DNA of 64,000 nt from Gracilaria domingensis (lineage: Eukaryota > Rhodophyta > Florideophyceae > Gracilariales > Gracilariaceae), in the NCBI GenBank assembly GCA_022539475.1, contig VCMS01000238.1:62001-126000 (forward strand), in the 5' to 3' direction. The position numbers were made by a program, and so were the translations under genes. This document shows positions 52,312-63,296 of the stretch, piece by piece. The stretch's first letter is position 1, and each line of letters begins with the position of its first letter. The notes below the pieces were generated by a model. It was not told where the DNA came from, did no database searches, and saw only the letters and a program-made list of their open reading frames with translations.

Positions 52312-52743
52312 AGCCGTTTTGGGGCGAGGCGGGTATACGAGAAGGGGGAGAGTTGTGCACCTGACTTCTACAAAATGAACGCGTGATGGGCGAGAAATGC
52401 GTAAATAGCGGGGATGGTGTGGACTGGGAAGAAGTGATGGGATGATTGAGGTGGGATGAGTTGCGATTGGCATTGCAACATGGGAGAAAATGGAAACGCA
52501 AACTAGCACGAGTGCAGTTTTGAGAGAGGGTCGCGGAAAAGAGTGAATGGGGTGGTGCGGCGAAGTAGAACCTCTACAAAAACTAGGGGACCCAAGCACT
52601 AAACTGCGCGAAATGGAATTTAATATTCCAAAATTTCTTAATTTTTTGAGTGCCAGCCTCTGCTACCCCCTCGCGCGCCCCAAATAGCCCCAAAACTAGC
52701 TTAGTTTCCAAAGCGAACAGACTATATTCCACTTTGCAGAACA

Positions 52744-55176
52744 CAGACGAAATCTCGCCGCAGGCCAAAGGTCAAGGAGGACAATCAGTACTCCGACTCG
52801 GACTCGAGTTCGTCAGACGCCGAACCGCATGTTCCGGATAGTTCGGATTCATCCGATTCCTCATCCGACAATGGTCGTGCAGGGCACTCATCAAGCTCTA
52901 AGCGGTCATCGGTCACCCAAGGTGTTGTTCGTACCCGGTCGAAGGGACGGAAGCACTCCGGGATGAAGGAGCTGAAGCCGACGGACCCGATGTATCGGAA
53001 GTTACTTTCATACCGGTACTACCGTTTGGAGGATTCCTCATTGGATCGCACACCCTGTGGGAGGGGTAAGGTGAAGGACCGCATCCGCCGTATGCAGCTC
53101 TCACTGCGTAACCAGGCCTTTTCTGGAAACGACCCAGTCCTGGTGCTTGATTTTCTCGCCCGTTTCGTGGCGTAGGCCGATGTTCTCGGGATGAACGAAG
53201 GCCAGGCCTACATTGCGTTACCGTATTTCTTACGGGGAGTGGCCGAAGACCAGTTCAACTCTGTAAGAGGCTCACCCCATGCCTTCGAAGGCCTCCGAAG
53301 GAGGGGTTACGTGCTGGCCAGAAGCGGTCCAGTACTTGCTGCGCTCGTACGCAACCAACGACGCAATCGGTACGGCCATCCTGGCACTCCGGGACACCCG
53401 GCAGAAGTCTGGAGAGGCGGAAACCGACTAATCGGTACGCCTGAACAAGGCTTTCCACCGTTGTGCTAATGTCTACTGTGGTGGAAACCCCTGCAAAGGG
53501 AGAAGACACGAAAGGCGTTCGGGACCTTCCCTCGAAGAGGGAAGCACAGCAGATAGAGCGCTCCAAGGAATGGTGCGACGAGTCGGGTGTAAGCCGATAC
53601 CAAACCGTCATGGCGGGCGTAGGGAGCTCAAGAGAGTCTGCCTGCAAGTCGGGGGTGTTGTGTAGAGAACGGCGATGCCGGGCGTGAGATGTCACGAGAC
53701 AGACACACACACACTGATGTGGTGCGGGCCGCGGCGAGCGGGGCGAGCCACCAGATCAGCAAGACGGGGCAGAAAGAAACACCGGCACACGGGTCGTGCG
53801 CACCTCTTCAATAGTGACGAAAACAAAGGAAACAAGTAAAACAATACACACAGTAGTGGCGGAAAGCTCCACAAGGTGGATAACTAGTCCCTCATCAGGT
53901 AATGACTCTCCGCGAGGAGTCTATCACGCACCAGGGGTTCCTGAGTCAGAGCCAACACTTGCTTAGTGCGCTTATTTGCCCAGTGTGGGTCGAGCTCACC
54001 TACCTAAGTAGGGTGGCCGACCGCACTGTCAGGGTGAAAATTAGTAGAATATTGTAAATATCTAAAACGTTAGAAATAATACTAGTTCTCCCTATGAATG
54101 GGCGTAGCAAGCACTACATTTGTGTGAAGAATCGAGCAAGGCTATGTACAGGACCGTGACCAATTCCCATTGTGACCATTCCAGAGTAATATGCAAATCC
54201 ACGTATAACTCATAAAGAGCTATACCTCACCTCCGTACCGAAGCGATTAGTATGAATCGCATAAGCGACAAAGTTCCGCGAAACGCGTTGCTCTACATCT
54301 ACCACGCAGGGGAACGTTCTACGATGTTCGTCGACGGTCTCGACCCGGCCATCAAGACCTTGGTCGCCCGTTAACGCGAGGATAGGCGGAAGATCACCTA
54401 CCTCAAGATATTCCAGTACGCTCGAGCGGAGGGCGATGGACTTCGTGCACGAGGTCCTGTAACCAGGTCGAAGCCCGCTAAGCCGTGATGATGGAAGCTG
54501 GCTTCCCATCTTTGTCGCTGCTAGCGAGCGAGGCCTCCGCTAAAAAGTATGACAACCTTCAGTTGGCCCAGGAGGTCCTGAGTTCCATTCCAACTACGGA
54601 ACTACCGTCGACGACGGATGCCTCCTTCGATACTGCTCGGAACGGTACGCTGCTTTACGCAGATTCCAACCGTGTGAACGGAGCCAGAATCCCGTATGCA
54701 AACGGAGCAACCCGTTTTCAACGGCCTGGATGGAAGGACACGCGCCCCAGATTGGTGTTCACCGATTCTCGGAATGGTACCCCGCGTTTGGGAATGGCAA
54801 CGCCGATCTGTCACCTTTGCTATACGCATGGTCACATTTCGCCGCATTGCCTTCTCTCGATTAGAGATATGCCCATGGTCACCGTGCAATATGAAGATTT
54901 GACTCTGGAGGAGAAGAAAACCGTCGCTATGACGTCGTACTTCCGTGCGAAGACGGACTTCTCTCACGCTGTCGCAGCCCTCCGCCGCAGCGGAATGTAC
55001 AAGCACCGTCCGTGCATCCAAACCCTCGGTCTGTTGCCGAACACCATACCACTAACGCAGGACCCCGCGGCCAGCGAGCCCAAGCACTCGTTGCCGAGGA
55101 ACCTGAGCAGCCGCCGCAGGCGGAAGTTCAGGGAAACTGAACCAGGGAGTCTCCCTTTCAGGAGGGGTCCTCAGAG
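52744..55176 (+). pseudogene. Ty3/gypsy-type gag, decayed and interrupted
   Basis: Reading across frames gives a Ser/Asp-rich leader (YSDSDSSSSDAEP), a capsid-like region (NDPVLVLDFLARFV ... GQAYIALPYFLRGVAEDQF; AIGTAILALRDTRQKSGEAE), a VDGLDPAIKTLVAR block, and a zinc knuckle CHLCYTHGHISPHC (C-x2-C-x4-H-x4-C, near 54810). Stops (for example TAG at 53173 and TAA near 53430) and frameshifts abound, and a solo LTR splits it at 53477-54297. The 5' part and 5' LTR are missing: similarity starts exactly where the inverted-repeat arm ends. Confidence 0.7.
53477..54297 (+). mobile_element. Solo LTR, 821 bp, inserted in gag
   Basis: It begins TGTGGTGG and ends GCTCTACA (TGT...ACA termini). It is flanked by the direct repeat TCTAC (53472-53476 and 54298-54302). 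Removing it with one TCTAC restores the gag frame across the site. There is no coding capacity. This is what remains after recombination between the two LTRs of a full retrotransposon. Confidence 0.8.
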
Positions 55177-55986
55177 TTGAGGCTGTTGACGCCCGAGGCG
55201 TCGTCGCCTCGCTCCCCGGTGAAAGTCCTCTCGAGGAAAGACGCCGCAGACGCGGATTCGGAGCACCTCCGTGTTCTGCGTCGACCGTGGATACGGGCAA
55301 GGAATAACCGGATCCCGGACCGAATCATGGTGATGGCCAAGCGAAACTATAAGGTGTACGCTGACCTTGGCCTGAGCCCCCAGTTTATGGTGCGTTACCT
55401 GACTGTACTAGACACAGGTGCAGGTCCGAACTTCTTCGTGAAGTTCCTTCTCACACCGCAATTGCGGGAACGTATCCGCCGCAGCGTGCTTTCTGATGTT
55501 GCTGACGCAAATAAGAACCGGTTAACAACGGTAGGAACAATCGATCTAGTCGTGCGTTTAGGAACTTCCATGGTGAAGGTCGACTTCATCGTTTGTCGGT
55601 CATTGGCTGCTCCAGCCATCTTGGGTTGCGATTACTTTGACAGGTTTGTCTATGCAATCCGGCCCCGCCTGAGGTGTGTAGAACTCGACGATGGTTCGTC
55701 GGTTCCGATCGCCCGTCGTCCGCTGAAGCGGTCCTCGCGGAAGCAAGTTCCACTCCCTGCTGCGCAGGCCCCAGCACCAGCGTTGCGCGAGTCCACCAAG
55801 CTCCGCGTCGCTTTGTCGATTCGTATCCCGACTGAGTCCCAAGTTATGATGTCAGTTAATTCCCTTCAACACGGTCTTCGAGTTATTCAACCACTTACCT
55901 CGTTGTACGAGAAATGCCGACTCGCTGTCGCGAATGGTGTCGTGCAAGTCACACCAACGAAGCAGGTCGTGAGCAACAGGTATTAG
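55177..55986 (+). pseudogene. Ty3/gypsy-type aspartic protease region, RT missing
   Basis: A 269-codon frame with TVLDTGAGPNFF (retropepsin D-T-G-A active site) and, about 65 residues on, AILGCDYFDRF (the I-L-G-x-D-x-F flap/psi-loop signature). A linker follows (about residues 175-265), as is normal before reverse transcriptase. The frame stops at 55986, and no reverse transcriptase, RNase H or integrase motif follows, so the element is truncated at the protease/RT boundary. Confidence 0.75.
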
Positions 55987-57957
55987 AGAGTACCGCAGGC
56001 CGTCAGTAGCGGAGATTACGCTGGATGGAGAAGACTTCAAGGAAGAAGTACTTACGGCACCCAGTCTGCCATATATGTGCAAATAACGTTCCTGCGCCAT
56101 GCACGCTGTTTTCATTCAGTGACCTCCTGAAATTGCAAATTTTTAGTACTGGTTTTGCTCTATCTCTTGTTGATTTCCACGACCCTATGCGTACAATGAA
56201 ATGTCACAGTACAAGGGTACTTTGTACGTGTAGAGTGAAACATTAGATCATCGCCACCGAGGGTCCAAAGCTTCGCTCCAATCCATTTGACTGACGCATT
56301 GTTTTCATAAGAGAACATTGCGGCCTAAATGGCTCAGCCGACCATAGAAAAAATAATCTCGTAATTCTTTGCTCGTCACCAATCAACGGCTCCTATTAGT
56401 TCTTACGCCTACTTTCGGCTCGAATCCGCGAGCCCCAATGATACTTCTGCGCGTCGTTCTTGTGGCATCAGCGCTTCTACATGGATGGATTGAATTGCGG
56501 TATGGGTGGCCATGCTCTTAATTTCAAGAAAAGCGCTTTATTTGCTCAAGAACCTTATTTTCTTTAAGACGTTGAAATTTTAATAGATTTCAATAAAGAT
56601 TTTAGGTCCGATTTACACTGCACGTAGCTGTTTCGCAAGGTTCAATCAAAATTTCTTCCAGGTTCTGCTTCTGAGTACAGGTACATTCCAATTAAAGAAA
56701 AAATCCTACATTGAAATAAACGTGAACATGTTCTTCTTGCGTTGAACGACGCCCTTTTTACAGGCGACGAGTAACACACTTGTGGCAGAAGCTGTCAATA
56801 TTTCTGCCCTGGTCAAAATATTCACGTCTTCTCTATGCGCGAACTTCGATACTAGGGGTATGGCCGGAGGGTTAAGGATACCCACTTACGTACGTGATCA
56901 CACCAAACGTGACTGTATTTCTGTACCGAGGGTTTCGGTTACAGCCGGGAATCTGGGGAATTCAGTGCACGTCCCCCCAAAACTCAACACACCCACTTCG
57001 AGCAGATCGACCCACTTCGATCTGCTCGAATTGAAACTACGTGGTGGCGACCAGTCTGACTTCAAGCTTCCTAATAATCCACGCTGCTAACAAGGGATTC
57101 GTGAGTTCTCGAAATTTGATTTCTGTCTCACCATTGTTGGAATGCAGCAGTGAAATGTCACATCTCCCCTAGGTTTAATTCTTTCGCAAGAGTGCGGGAT
57201 TTTACCAAAACAGCTCAAAACTCGTTTAAACATTACTCATCAGTTCTTGAGAGATTCTATCATCGATTTGGAAAGGCCGTTGATGTTATGAACTACCCAG
57301 GACTGCCCAGTGATGAGGAAATTCAGATCGCGAGAGATGAGTATAAGAAAGCGACAATCCTTGTGGGAAAGCTACTGTGAGGTATCTTAGCTTACTTCTT
57401 GAGTTATTCCTCAAGTTGAAGATTACGCCCAGCTTGGCCTCGCGTGTGTTGAAAGAAGAGATAAACGGGCAGGCTCAAAGAGAACAAGATGCTGAGAAGC
57501 AAGAGAAGTAACGATGACTCGAAGGTATCTAGAACCTTTGTAGCAAAGGCTTCGTTACACCGGGAGGTTCTCTTTATTGGGGTTTTTGGGTTTTTGCAAA
57601 CCTTCGGTCACGAGCAAGCTAACGTTACGGTTTCATAAATGGGAGAGACGCACCGCCTATGGCAACGAAGTTGAGCCAGTTACTCAGAATAAAGCTATCT
57701 TCAGGAGCAACCTACCTCTATTTCTATTCGATGATCAGTTTAGCCTCGCTGGTTTTCGAGAATATTTTGATCCCTATCACGACGAATCTTACTCTGAGAA
57801 ATATTTCTGTAGAAAAAGATCTCCTCAGCACTTCAAAAGTCTTGTAAGCTCCTTGCCTGCCGCCCCATGTACTGCAGATCCATGTACTCCGGTCGGCTTC
57901 TTCACTTGAACAGAAGCCGTATTCATGTAACGAGCCATGGAATCAAGAACTCTGCCT
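55987..57957. other. AT-rich spacer with unrecognised short ORFs
   Basis: Plus-strand ORFs at 56782-57090, 57150-57380 and 57577-57909 are hydrophilic but match nothing I know. They could be pieces of another decayed element. One exact hairpin is listed separately. Confidence 0.35.
56997..57030. repeat. 14-bp-stem perfect hairpin
   Basis: TTCGAGCAGATCGA, loop CCCACT, then the exact complement. Confidence 0.7.
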
Positions 57958-59405
57958 TCAGAATGGGATTTGAGTAACTTTCCTTAACGAAATCTGATTA
58001 TGAATAGTTCCAAACAAAGTCTTCTCATGTCTCTCATCGAAAAAAAACAGTTTCGCGTTGCAATTTGCCAGGACGAACTTTCGAAACTGATATGAAATCG
58101 CTGGAGAATTGAAATCCTCACCAGTGCTTTTGTTGACTAACAAAGTCCTTAAACATTGCTGTGAACCAATGCTCTTTGTGTTTGATATTATCAGGGGGTG
58201 CACGACAGCAACTCGGAAGCGAAAGATTCTAACCAAAACGAGTGAACGCTTCACAGTCGGATGATCAAGAGGGTCGATCCTTTTGCCATTAAGCGTTGTG
58301 CGCTCCACGAACCCGGTTTTGGCTGCTTTCGCAACGGCATTTTAAAGCTTTGCAATGCTTTTAACTTCAATTCCCGCTATAGCCTGTGGGCACTGTCCTC
58401 CAAAACCGACTAAGATGAAAGTAACCAATGCTCTTGACCAAGAGGAAATGAACTGTATAAGTGGTTGACCAGTCAACTGCGCTTCAGGATCCTTCGAATA
58501 GTAGCGAGTCATAAGACCTTCAAGCTGAATCAAAGAATTTTGAAAGCATAGTTTCATAAACGGAAGCCCGTCCAGAAGCCGCCGTCGTGATTCTTGAAGA
58601 ATAATTGGCTTATCGTTCCTGTTTGCCTTTATGATCATATCCAAGAACTTCGACGCTCTTGTGATACCTGCTGATCCTGTTGGTTCTTCGGCCGTAATTT
58701 TGAAGGATGGAGCCAAAGCACATAACTTTTTCAGCTGCCGCGATTTTCGTTGCACGACGTTATAATAACGATTCTTCAGATGGAAGTTGATAAAACGTTC
58801 TACAGCCTCAAACTTTTCGATGCACTAAAAGATAATGTTTGTTTTGTATACTTCATGCGTTTCGCAAATTCTATTAGCTTCACAAAGCCTAAGAAAGTGA
58901 AAGACAGTGTTACAAAGGCGCTGAAAGCCCTCATTATCTATTAAAGTAAATCGTTGCCGGGGCTTGAAGTAGACATTGTGCATTACGCTGAGTGCGAGGC
59001 AGTTGTTCTCGGTTGTCTTCAAACCTGGATACGCCTTTCCCTCCTTCCGAGTCCTAGATGTGCGTGACAGCCGTGCATCAGCAGTATCGAAAAACTTAGG
59101 TTGTTCGCGAATAATCTGATCCAGTTTCCGCTCCCACAAGCTCCGAACAGTGAGAGCGTCTCCGAGTGCACTATAGCTGTTCACATCTCTGTGAGCCCCC
59201 AAGATCGAAGAGATCTCTCTAACCTGTGATTTGCATAAAGATTCTTTTTGCCCTGGCGAGCGACGCCAGTTGAAGGAAACATCAGACATCCCAACTTTCT
59301 ACGCTTCTTAAATCGATCGTTTTCCAAAGCGTGGTCCATTTCACATCTCTTAAAACGGCATTCGCCACAAGCTAACGTAGACCTCTGATGTATATCAGAT
59401 GCCAT
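57958..59405 (-). pseudogene. Decayed tyrosine-recombinase-like (Crypton-type) gene
   Basis: Successive minus-strand ORFs (59405, 59289, 58755 and 58308, in order) appear to be one broken gene. The first has a CGECRFKRC cysteine cluster. The third has FISSWSRALVTFILVGFGGQCPQAI, resembling the helix with the first catalytic Arg of tyrosine recombinases (usual G-G-Q-R-P, here with Cys for Arg). The last has LRTLLVNKSTGEDFNSPAISYQF, resembling the strand-helix before the H-x-x-R box. I see no intact H-x-x-R...Y set. The assignment rests on these resemblances only. Confidence 0.35.
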
Positions 59406-60016
59406 GGTGACTGCGTTAGGTTCTAGTGTGTGTCTTTGAAGGGTTTAGAACCGATACAAGGGAGACTGATAAGTTGTTCTCTCAAAAAAAGTGAGTCGGT
59501 CGACGGTTCTCGGAGACAGATGTGAGGGCAGTGAGTTGTGGACAAGAAGGGTGCTGAACGATATCGATCTTGTTCTTATAAATCGTAACTCGACTAAATG
59601 CTCCAACAGAGTACACCCAGTGTCAACGACGAAGGAAGATCGCGGGCGATCTGCTGTTGTGTGGATGTGTATGAAATCGTTCAAAACTATTGGATCAAAA
59701 ATGGACAAAAGTTGGGGCGTTCCAGTGGGTCTGCGCACATTTGGCCACTCGCTGCACTCTGCGCTCATTAGAGAAGCTCCTCCGTTCTGCCTGTTGAATA
59801 ATGAGAGCCAACGGTATTCCCATGTCTACGATTCGGAGCGTGTGATGATCCAAGGATCATCACACGGAGGTTAAAGCCGGAAGTTCATTCATCGCCCTGC
59901 TGTCGCGTTGCTTCACACGTTAATAGAAAGCCGTTCCGTAAAAGTGTACAAGCGTCTTCGTCTTCTCGGTCCCCTCCACCCCTCCCGCCCCACGCCCCAG
60001 CTATCTCTCTGAGATA
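59406..60016. other. Spacer up to the right arm
   Basis: Contains a 127-codon plus-strand ORF (59491-59874) without known motif. No other feature. Confidence 0.35.
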
Positions 60017-60456
60017 TTCGTCTGTGTTCTGCAAAGTGGAATATAGTCTGTTCGCTTTGGAAACTAAGCTAGTTTTGGGGCTATTTGGGGCGCGCGAGGG
60101 GGTAGCAGAGGCTGGCACTCAAAAAATTAAGAAATTTTGGAATATTAAATTCCAGTTCGCGCAGTTTAGTGCTTGGATCCCCTAGTTTTTGTAGAGGTTC
60201 TACTTCGCCGCACCACCCCATTCACTCTTTTCCGCGACCCTCTCTCAAAACTGCACTCGTGCTAGTTTGCGTTTCCATTTTCTCCCATGTTGCAATGCCA
60301 ATCGCAACTCATCCCACCTCAATCATCCCATCACTTCTTCCCAGTCCACACCACCCCCGCTATTTACGCATTTCTCGCCCATCACGCGTTCATTTTGTAG
60401 AAGTCAGGTGCACAACTCTCCCCCTTCTCGTATACCCGCCTCGCCCCAAAACGGCT

Positions 60457-61386
60457 TCAAATCCCTCCCATCCTTCTCTCCTCCTGTCCCCTCAGAATCC
60501 CCTTCGCAGTCCGCGCTACCTCCGCCGCACTCCTAAACCCAGTCACCACCGGAGCTCCCACTCCCTCCCGCGGCACCTCCTCCACCACCTTCTTCATCTC
60601 CTTACGCCTCTTCTTCAGACGGCTCTTCCCATCCCCAACCCCACCACCCTTTGTCTTCGGTGTCACAGGAGACCCCTTCTGCACCGCCACCCTTCCCACA
60701 CTTCCCTTCTCCGTCTTTCCCTCCACACCTCCTTTCACCGTCTCCTCTTCCACCAATCTTTGCCTCTTGCACAGCTCCTTCACCTCCTTCTCCAGCACGT
60801 CCAACCTCTCGTTCAGAACCCTATTCTCCTCCCGCAACTCTCCAACCTCCCTTCCCGCACACTCCACTATCCCATACACATGATTTCTCATCTCCACTCC
60901 CAATACCGACAACGAATTCCGCAAGCTCGAAATCGCCTCAACCGAAACACCACTACCACCCCCACTCAGCACCACACCGCCCATTTCCGTTACAATCTCC
61001 ACAATTCCATCGTCCAGTTGCTCCTTCATCACCAACCCCAACATCCCCACCCTCGCCTTCATCTCCCCCACAAACCGCATCTCCCTGTCACCCTCTCCGC
61101 CCCCACTCTCTATCTGGTCTCCAACCTCTAACTGACTCAGATGCACCGCACCCCTTCTCTCCATTGCGACCCCCTCCACCTCCAATTCTACCCCCTTCTC
61201 CACCTCATCACCATCCCCTCTCCTCGCCTCACACTTCTTTCCTTCCTCAGCCACTTCCTTCTTCTGCGACATCCGACCAGCCGCCGTAATCACGTCCTCT
61301 TCCCGCTTTGGTGACGGCGTCTGCGGTACCTCCTTCCCCTCCAACAGCACCCACAGCTCCTCATCCTTCACGTATCCGTTCGACAT
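60457..61386 (-). CDS. Coiled-coil repeat-family protein, right-arm copy
   Basis: Encodes the same 309 residues as the left-arm gene at 51382-52311 (start at 61386). The intact duplicate frame supports it being a real coding sequence. The long proline-rich ORFs on the opposite strand are by-products of its biased composition. Confidence 0.55.
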   Translation of the reverse strand: MSNGYVKDEELWVLLEGKEVPQTPSPKREEDVITAAGRMSQKKEVAEEGKKCEARRGDGDEVEKGVELEVEGVAMERRGAVHLSQLEVGDQIESGGGEGDREMRFVGEMKARVGMLGLVMKEQLDDGIVEIVTEMGGVVLSGGGSGVSVEAISSLRNSLSVLGVEMRNHVYGIVECAGREVGELREENRVLNERLDVLEKEVKELCKRQRLVEEETVKGGVEGKTEKGSVGRVAVQKGSPVTPKTKGGGVGDGKSRLKKRRKEMKKVVEEVPREGVGAPVVTGFRSAAEVARTAKGILRGQEERRMGGI

Positions 61387-62019
61387 CTTCAGAAAAAGAA
61401 GTAGTAGTTGGATCGAAGTTTCCGCTGCGATACAGTGCAATCGAGCTAAACTGTGCTGTCCACCCCCACTGTCCAACCACACGGGCTATATCCAGCACCA
61501 TGATTGTCCCTGTTTCCCTCATCCCATTTCCCGCCAAAACATCCACTGTACACCTCCGCACCTTCCACTATTTAAGCGCCATCTCTCTGTCCCCTCTTCA
61601 CATAGTCCCCACCCACCTCGCCTCGACCGGCGATATTTTTCTCTTCCACCATAACCCCACTCGATGGTTATAGCAAAACAGGAAGATATTGCCAGTGGAG
61701 GCAAGCTAGGGACTAGTGATTGTACTTAGAGTTGCTCACCCTCTGTCTCGACTGGGGGCATGTTCTTCTTCCGTCACATCCTTTGTGGGTTGTGACAAAA
61801 AAAGAATATGTCACCACTCGACACCGGATGGGTAACAATGGTAGCACGTAGAGTAGTTCATCCTCCCTCTCAGCGTCCACTGGGGATATATTTATGTTCT
61901 CTCACATCCTTTCCCGGTTGTCATACAAGAGAAATACATCTCCAATGGAGACGGAGAATATAGTCGTGATAACACGTAAAGGTAACAATGTAATAAACAA
62001 TAAATTTATGCTACTATCT

Positions 62020-62340
62020 CTAACCAACCTTTCGAAAACCAGCTATGACATGAGCTGGGTTACTCGAGCCAAAGATGGCAGATCCTGCAACTGAAATGTT
62101 TGCACCGGCCTTCACTACTGCTTTCACAGTACTCAGTCCAATACCTCCATCCACCTGTATCCCTATTCTTGGGTACAACTCCCTTGCATGTCGCACCTTA
62201 TCAAGAACACCCTCCATAAACGCCTGTCCTCCAAACCCTGGCTCCACCGTCATCAACAATAACATGTCTACAACTCCTTCCTTCATAAGTGCTTCTACGA
62301 CCTTTATAGACGTATTCGGGCGCAATCCAACTCCATCCTT
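62020..62340 (-). pseudogene. rpe: Ribulose-phosphate 3-epimerase fragment, right-arm copy
   Basis: Same C-terminal half as at 50428-50748, with the same upstream TAA. The truncation therefore predates the arm duplication. Confidence 0.75.
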
Positions 62341-62737
62341 TTAATTATGGCAATCCAAGTGAAGCTATAGAACCCGTTCACGTCATTTATGAAGCCAAAA
62401 TGGCTCCTTTCATCCTGTATTCAAGCTCCCCGTAACTCGTACTTTACAACTACTTTACAACTCAGGTTCGAAATCAGTTTCATTCATTGCACACTTTCTA
62501 CTCTTCCACCTACCTTTCATAAAACATCATCACACTTTGTGGCTTGTCGTCTCATACAAGCCCTATCATTCATTCAGTACAATCACATATCATACATTTC
62601 GCTCACTTTCACAAAGTGAACCATGTTCCCGTTCTGCGCTTCCCAACCGTTTGTACTTACGTATCACTCTTTACCCCAGCAGTTCTCCGCCCCATCTTCC
62701 CTTTTTATCGTCACACAAAAACAATCGAACACTTGCA

Positions 62738-63244
62738 ATGAACTCCCAGTCCGACATGCCTCCGACTCCGCCTCCGAGTCCCAGATACTCTGACGTCCCT
62801 CAGGCCTCATCTCCCGCCCGAAGGACTCGGGCCGTTATTGTTGGAAGGGGGCGTATAGGTACCATGCTGGCGAACGAAGAAGATACGGTCATTTCCGCAC
62901 ACGAATTCTGCAGCATGGCTGCTACCTCTCATCTTTCTGATGTACCGATACTAGTTTGTGGAAGAACGAACACCCTGGAGACCGTAATTCAGGCTTGCCC
63001 TTATTCGCTCAGAGAGAATCTCGTTTTCTTCCAGAATGGAGACATCATACCATTGGTTTCGAAGCTCGGTGTGGAGGGAGACGACCCTCCACCAGCGGTA
63101 ACATATCTTGTTGATGGGGTGGAGGACGTGCATGAGACCATCAGAAGGGTGGCAGAACTGTACGGGTACAGAAAATGCAAGTGTCAATGGTTTAGAAATG
63201 CTCTTGGAATTTGTTTCCAGTGCTACGATGCCTGTAATACTTAG
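62738..63244 (+). pseudogene. Deletion fusion of reductase N-terminus to HAD C-terminus
   Basis: From ATG 62738 the frame encodes the ketopantoate-reductase-like Rossmann part up to VSKLGVE, then at 63079 switches to the tail of the HAD gene (GDDPPPAVTYLVDGVEDV). The two parents are about 1.87 kb apart and on the same strand in the left arm, so one deletion explains it. A single extra A in the codons after YGYR shifts the final 20 residues. Neither parent domain is complete, so function is unlikely. Confidence 0.75.
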
Positions 63245-63296
63245 CTATGATATGAGATCTCAGTAATAAAAGTGTCGTATATATCTCAATACCCTT

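Larger units (their letters stand above)
46893..52751 (+). repeat. Left arm of a large inverted repeat
   Basis: Matches 64000-60017 in inverted orientation. From 49.7 to 52.75 kb, left plus right coordinates always equal 112768. Beyond that the right arm lacks about 1.87 kb (left 47818-49691). A few substitutions and single-base indels distinguish the arms, so this is not simply the same read placed twice. It carries two HAD genes, a ketopantoate-reductase-like gene, an Rpe fragment and the coiled-coil gene. Confidence 0.85.

Noticed and set aside
51479-52599. Long minus-strand Pro/Ser/His-rich ORFs (and their twins at 60169-61289)
   Set aside because: They are antisense shadows of the Glu/Gly/Val-rich coiled-coil gene; two overlapping frames are both open only because of its biased composition.
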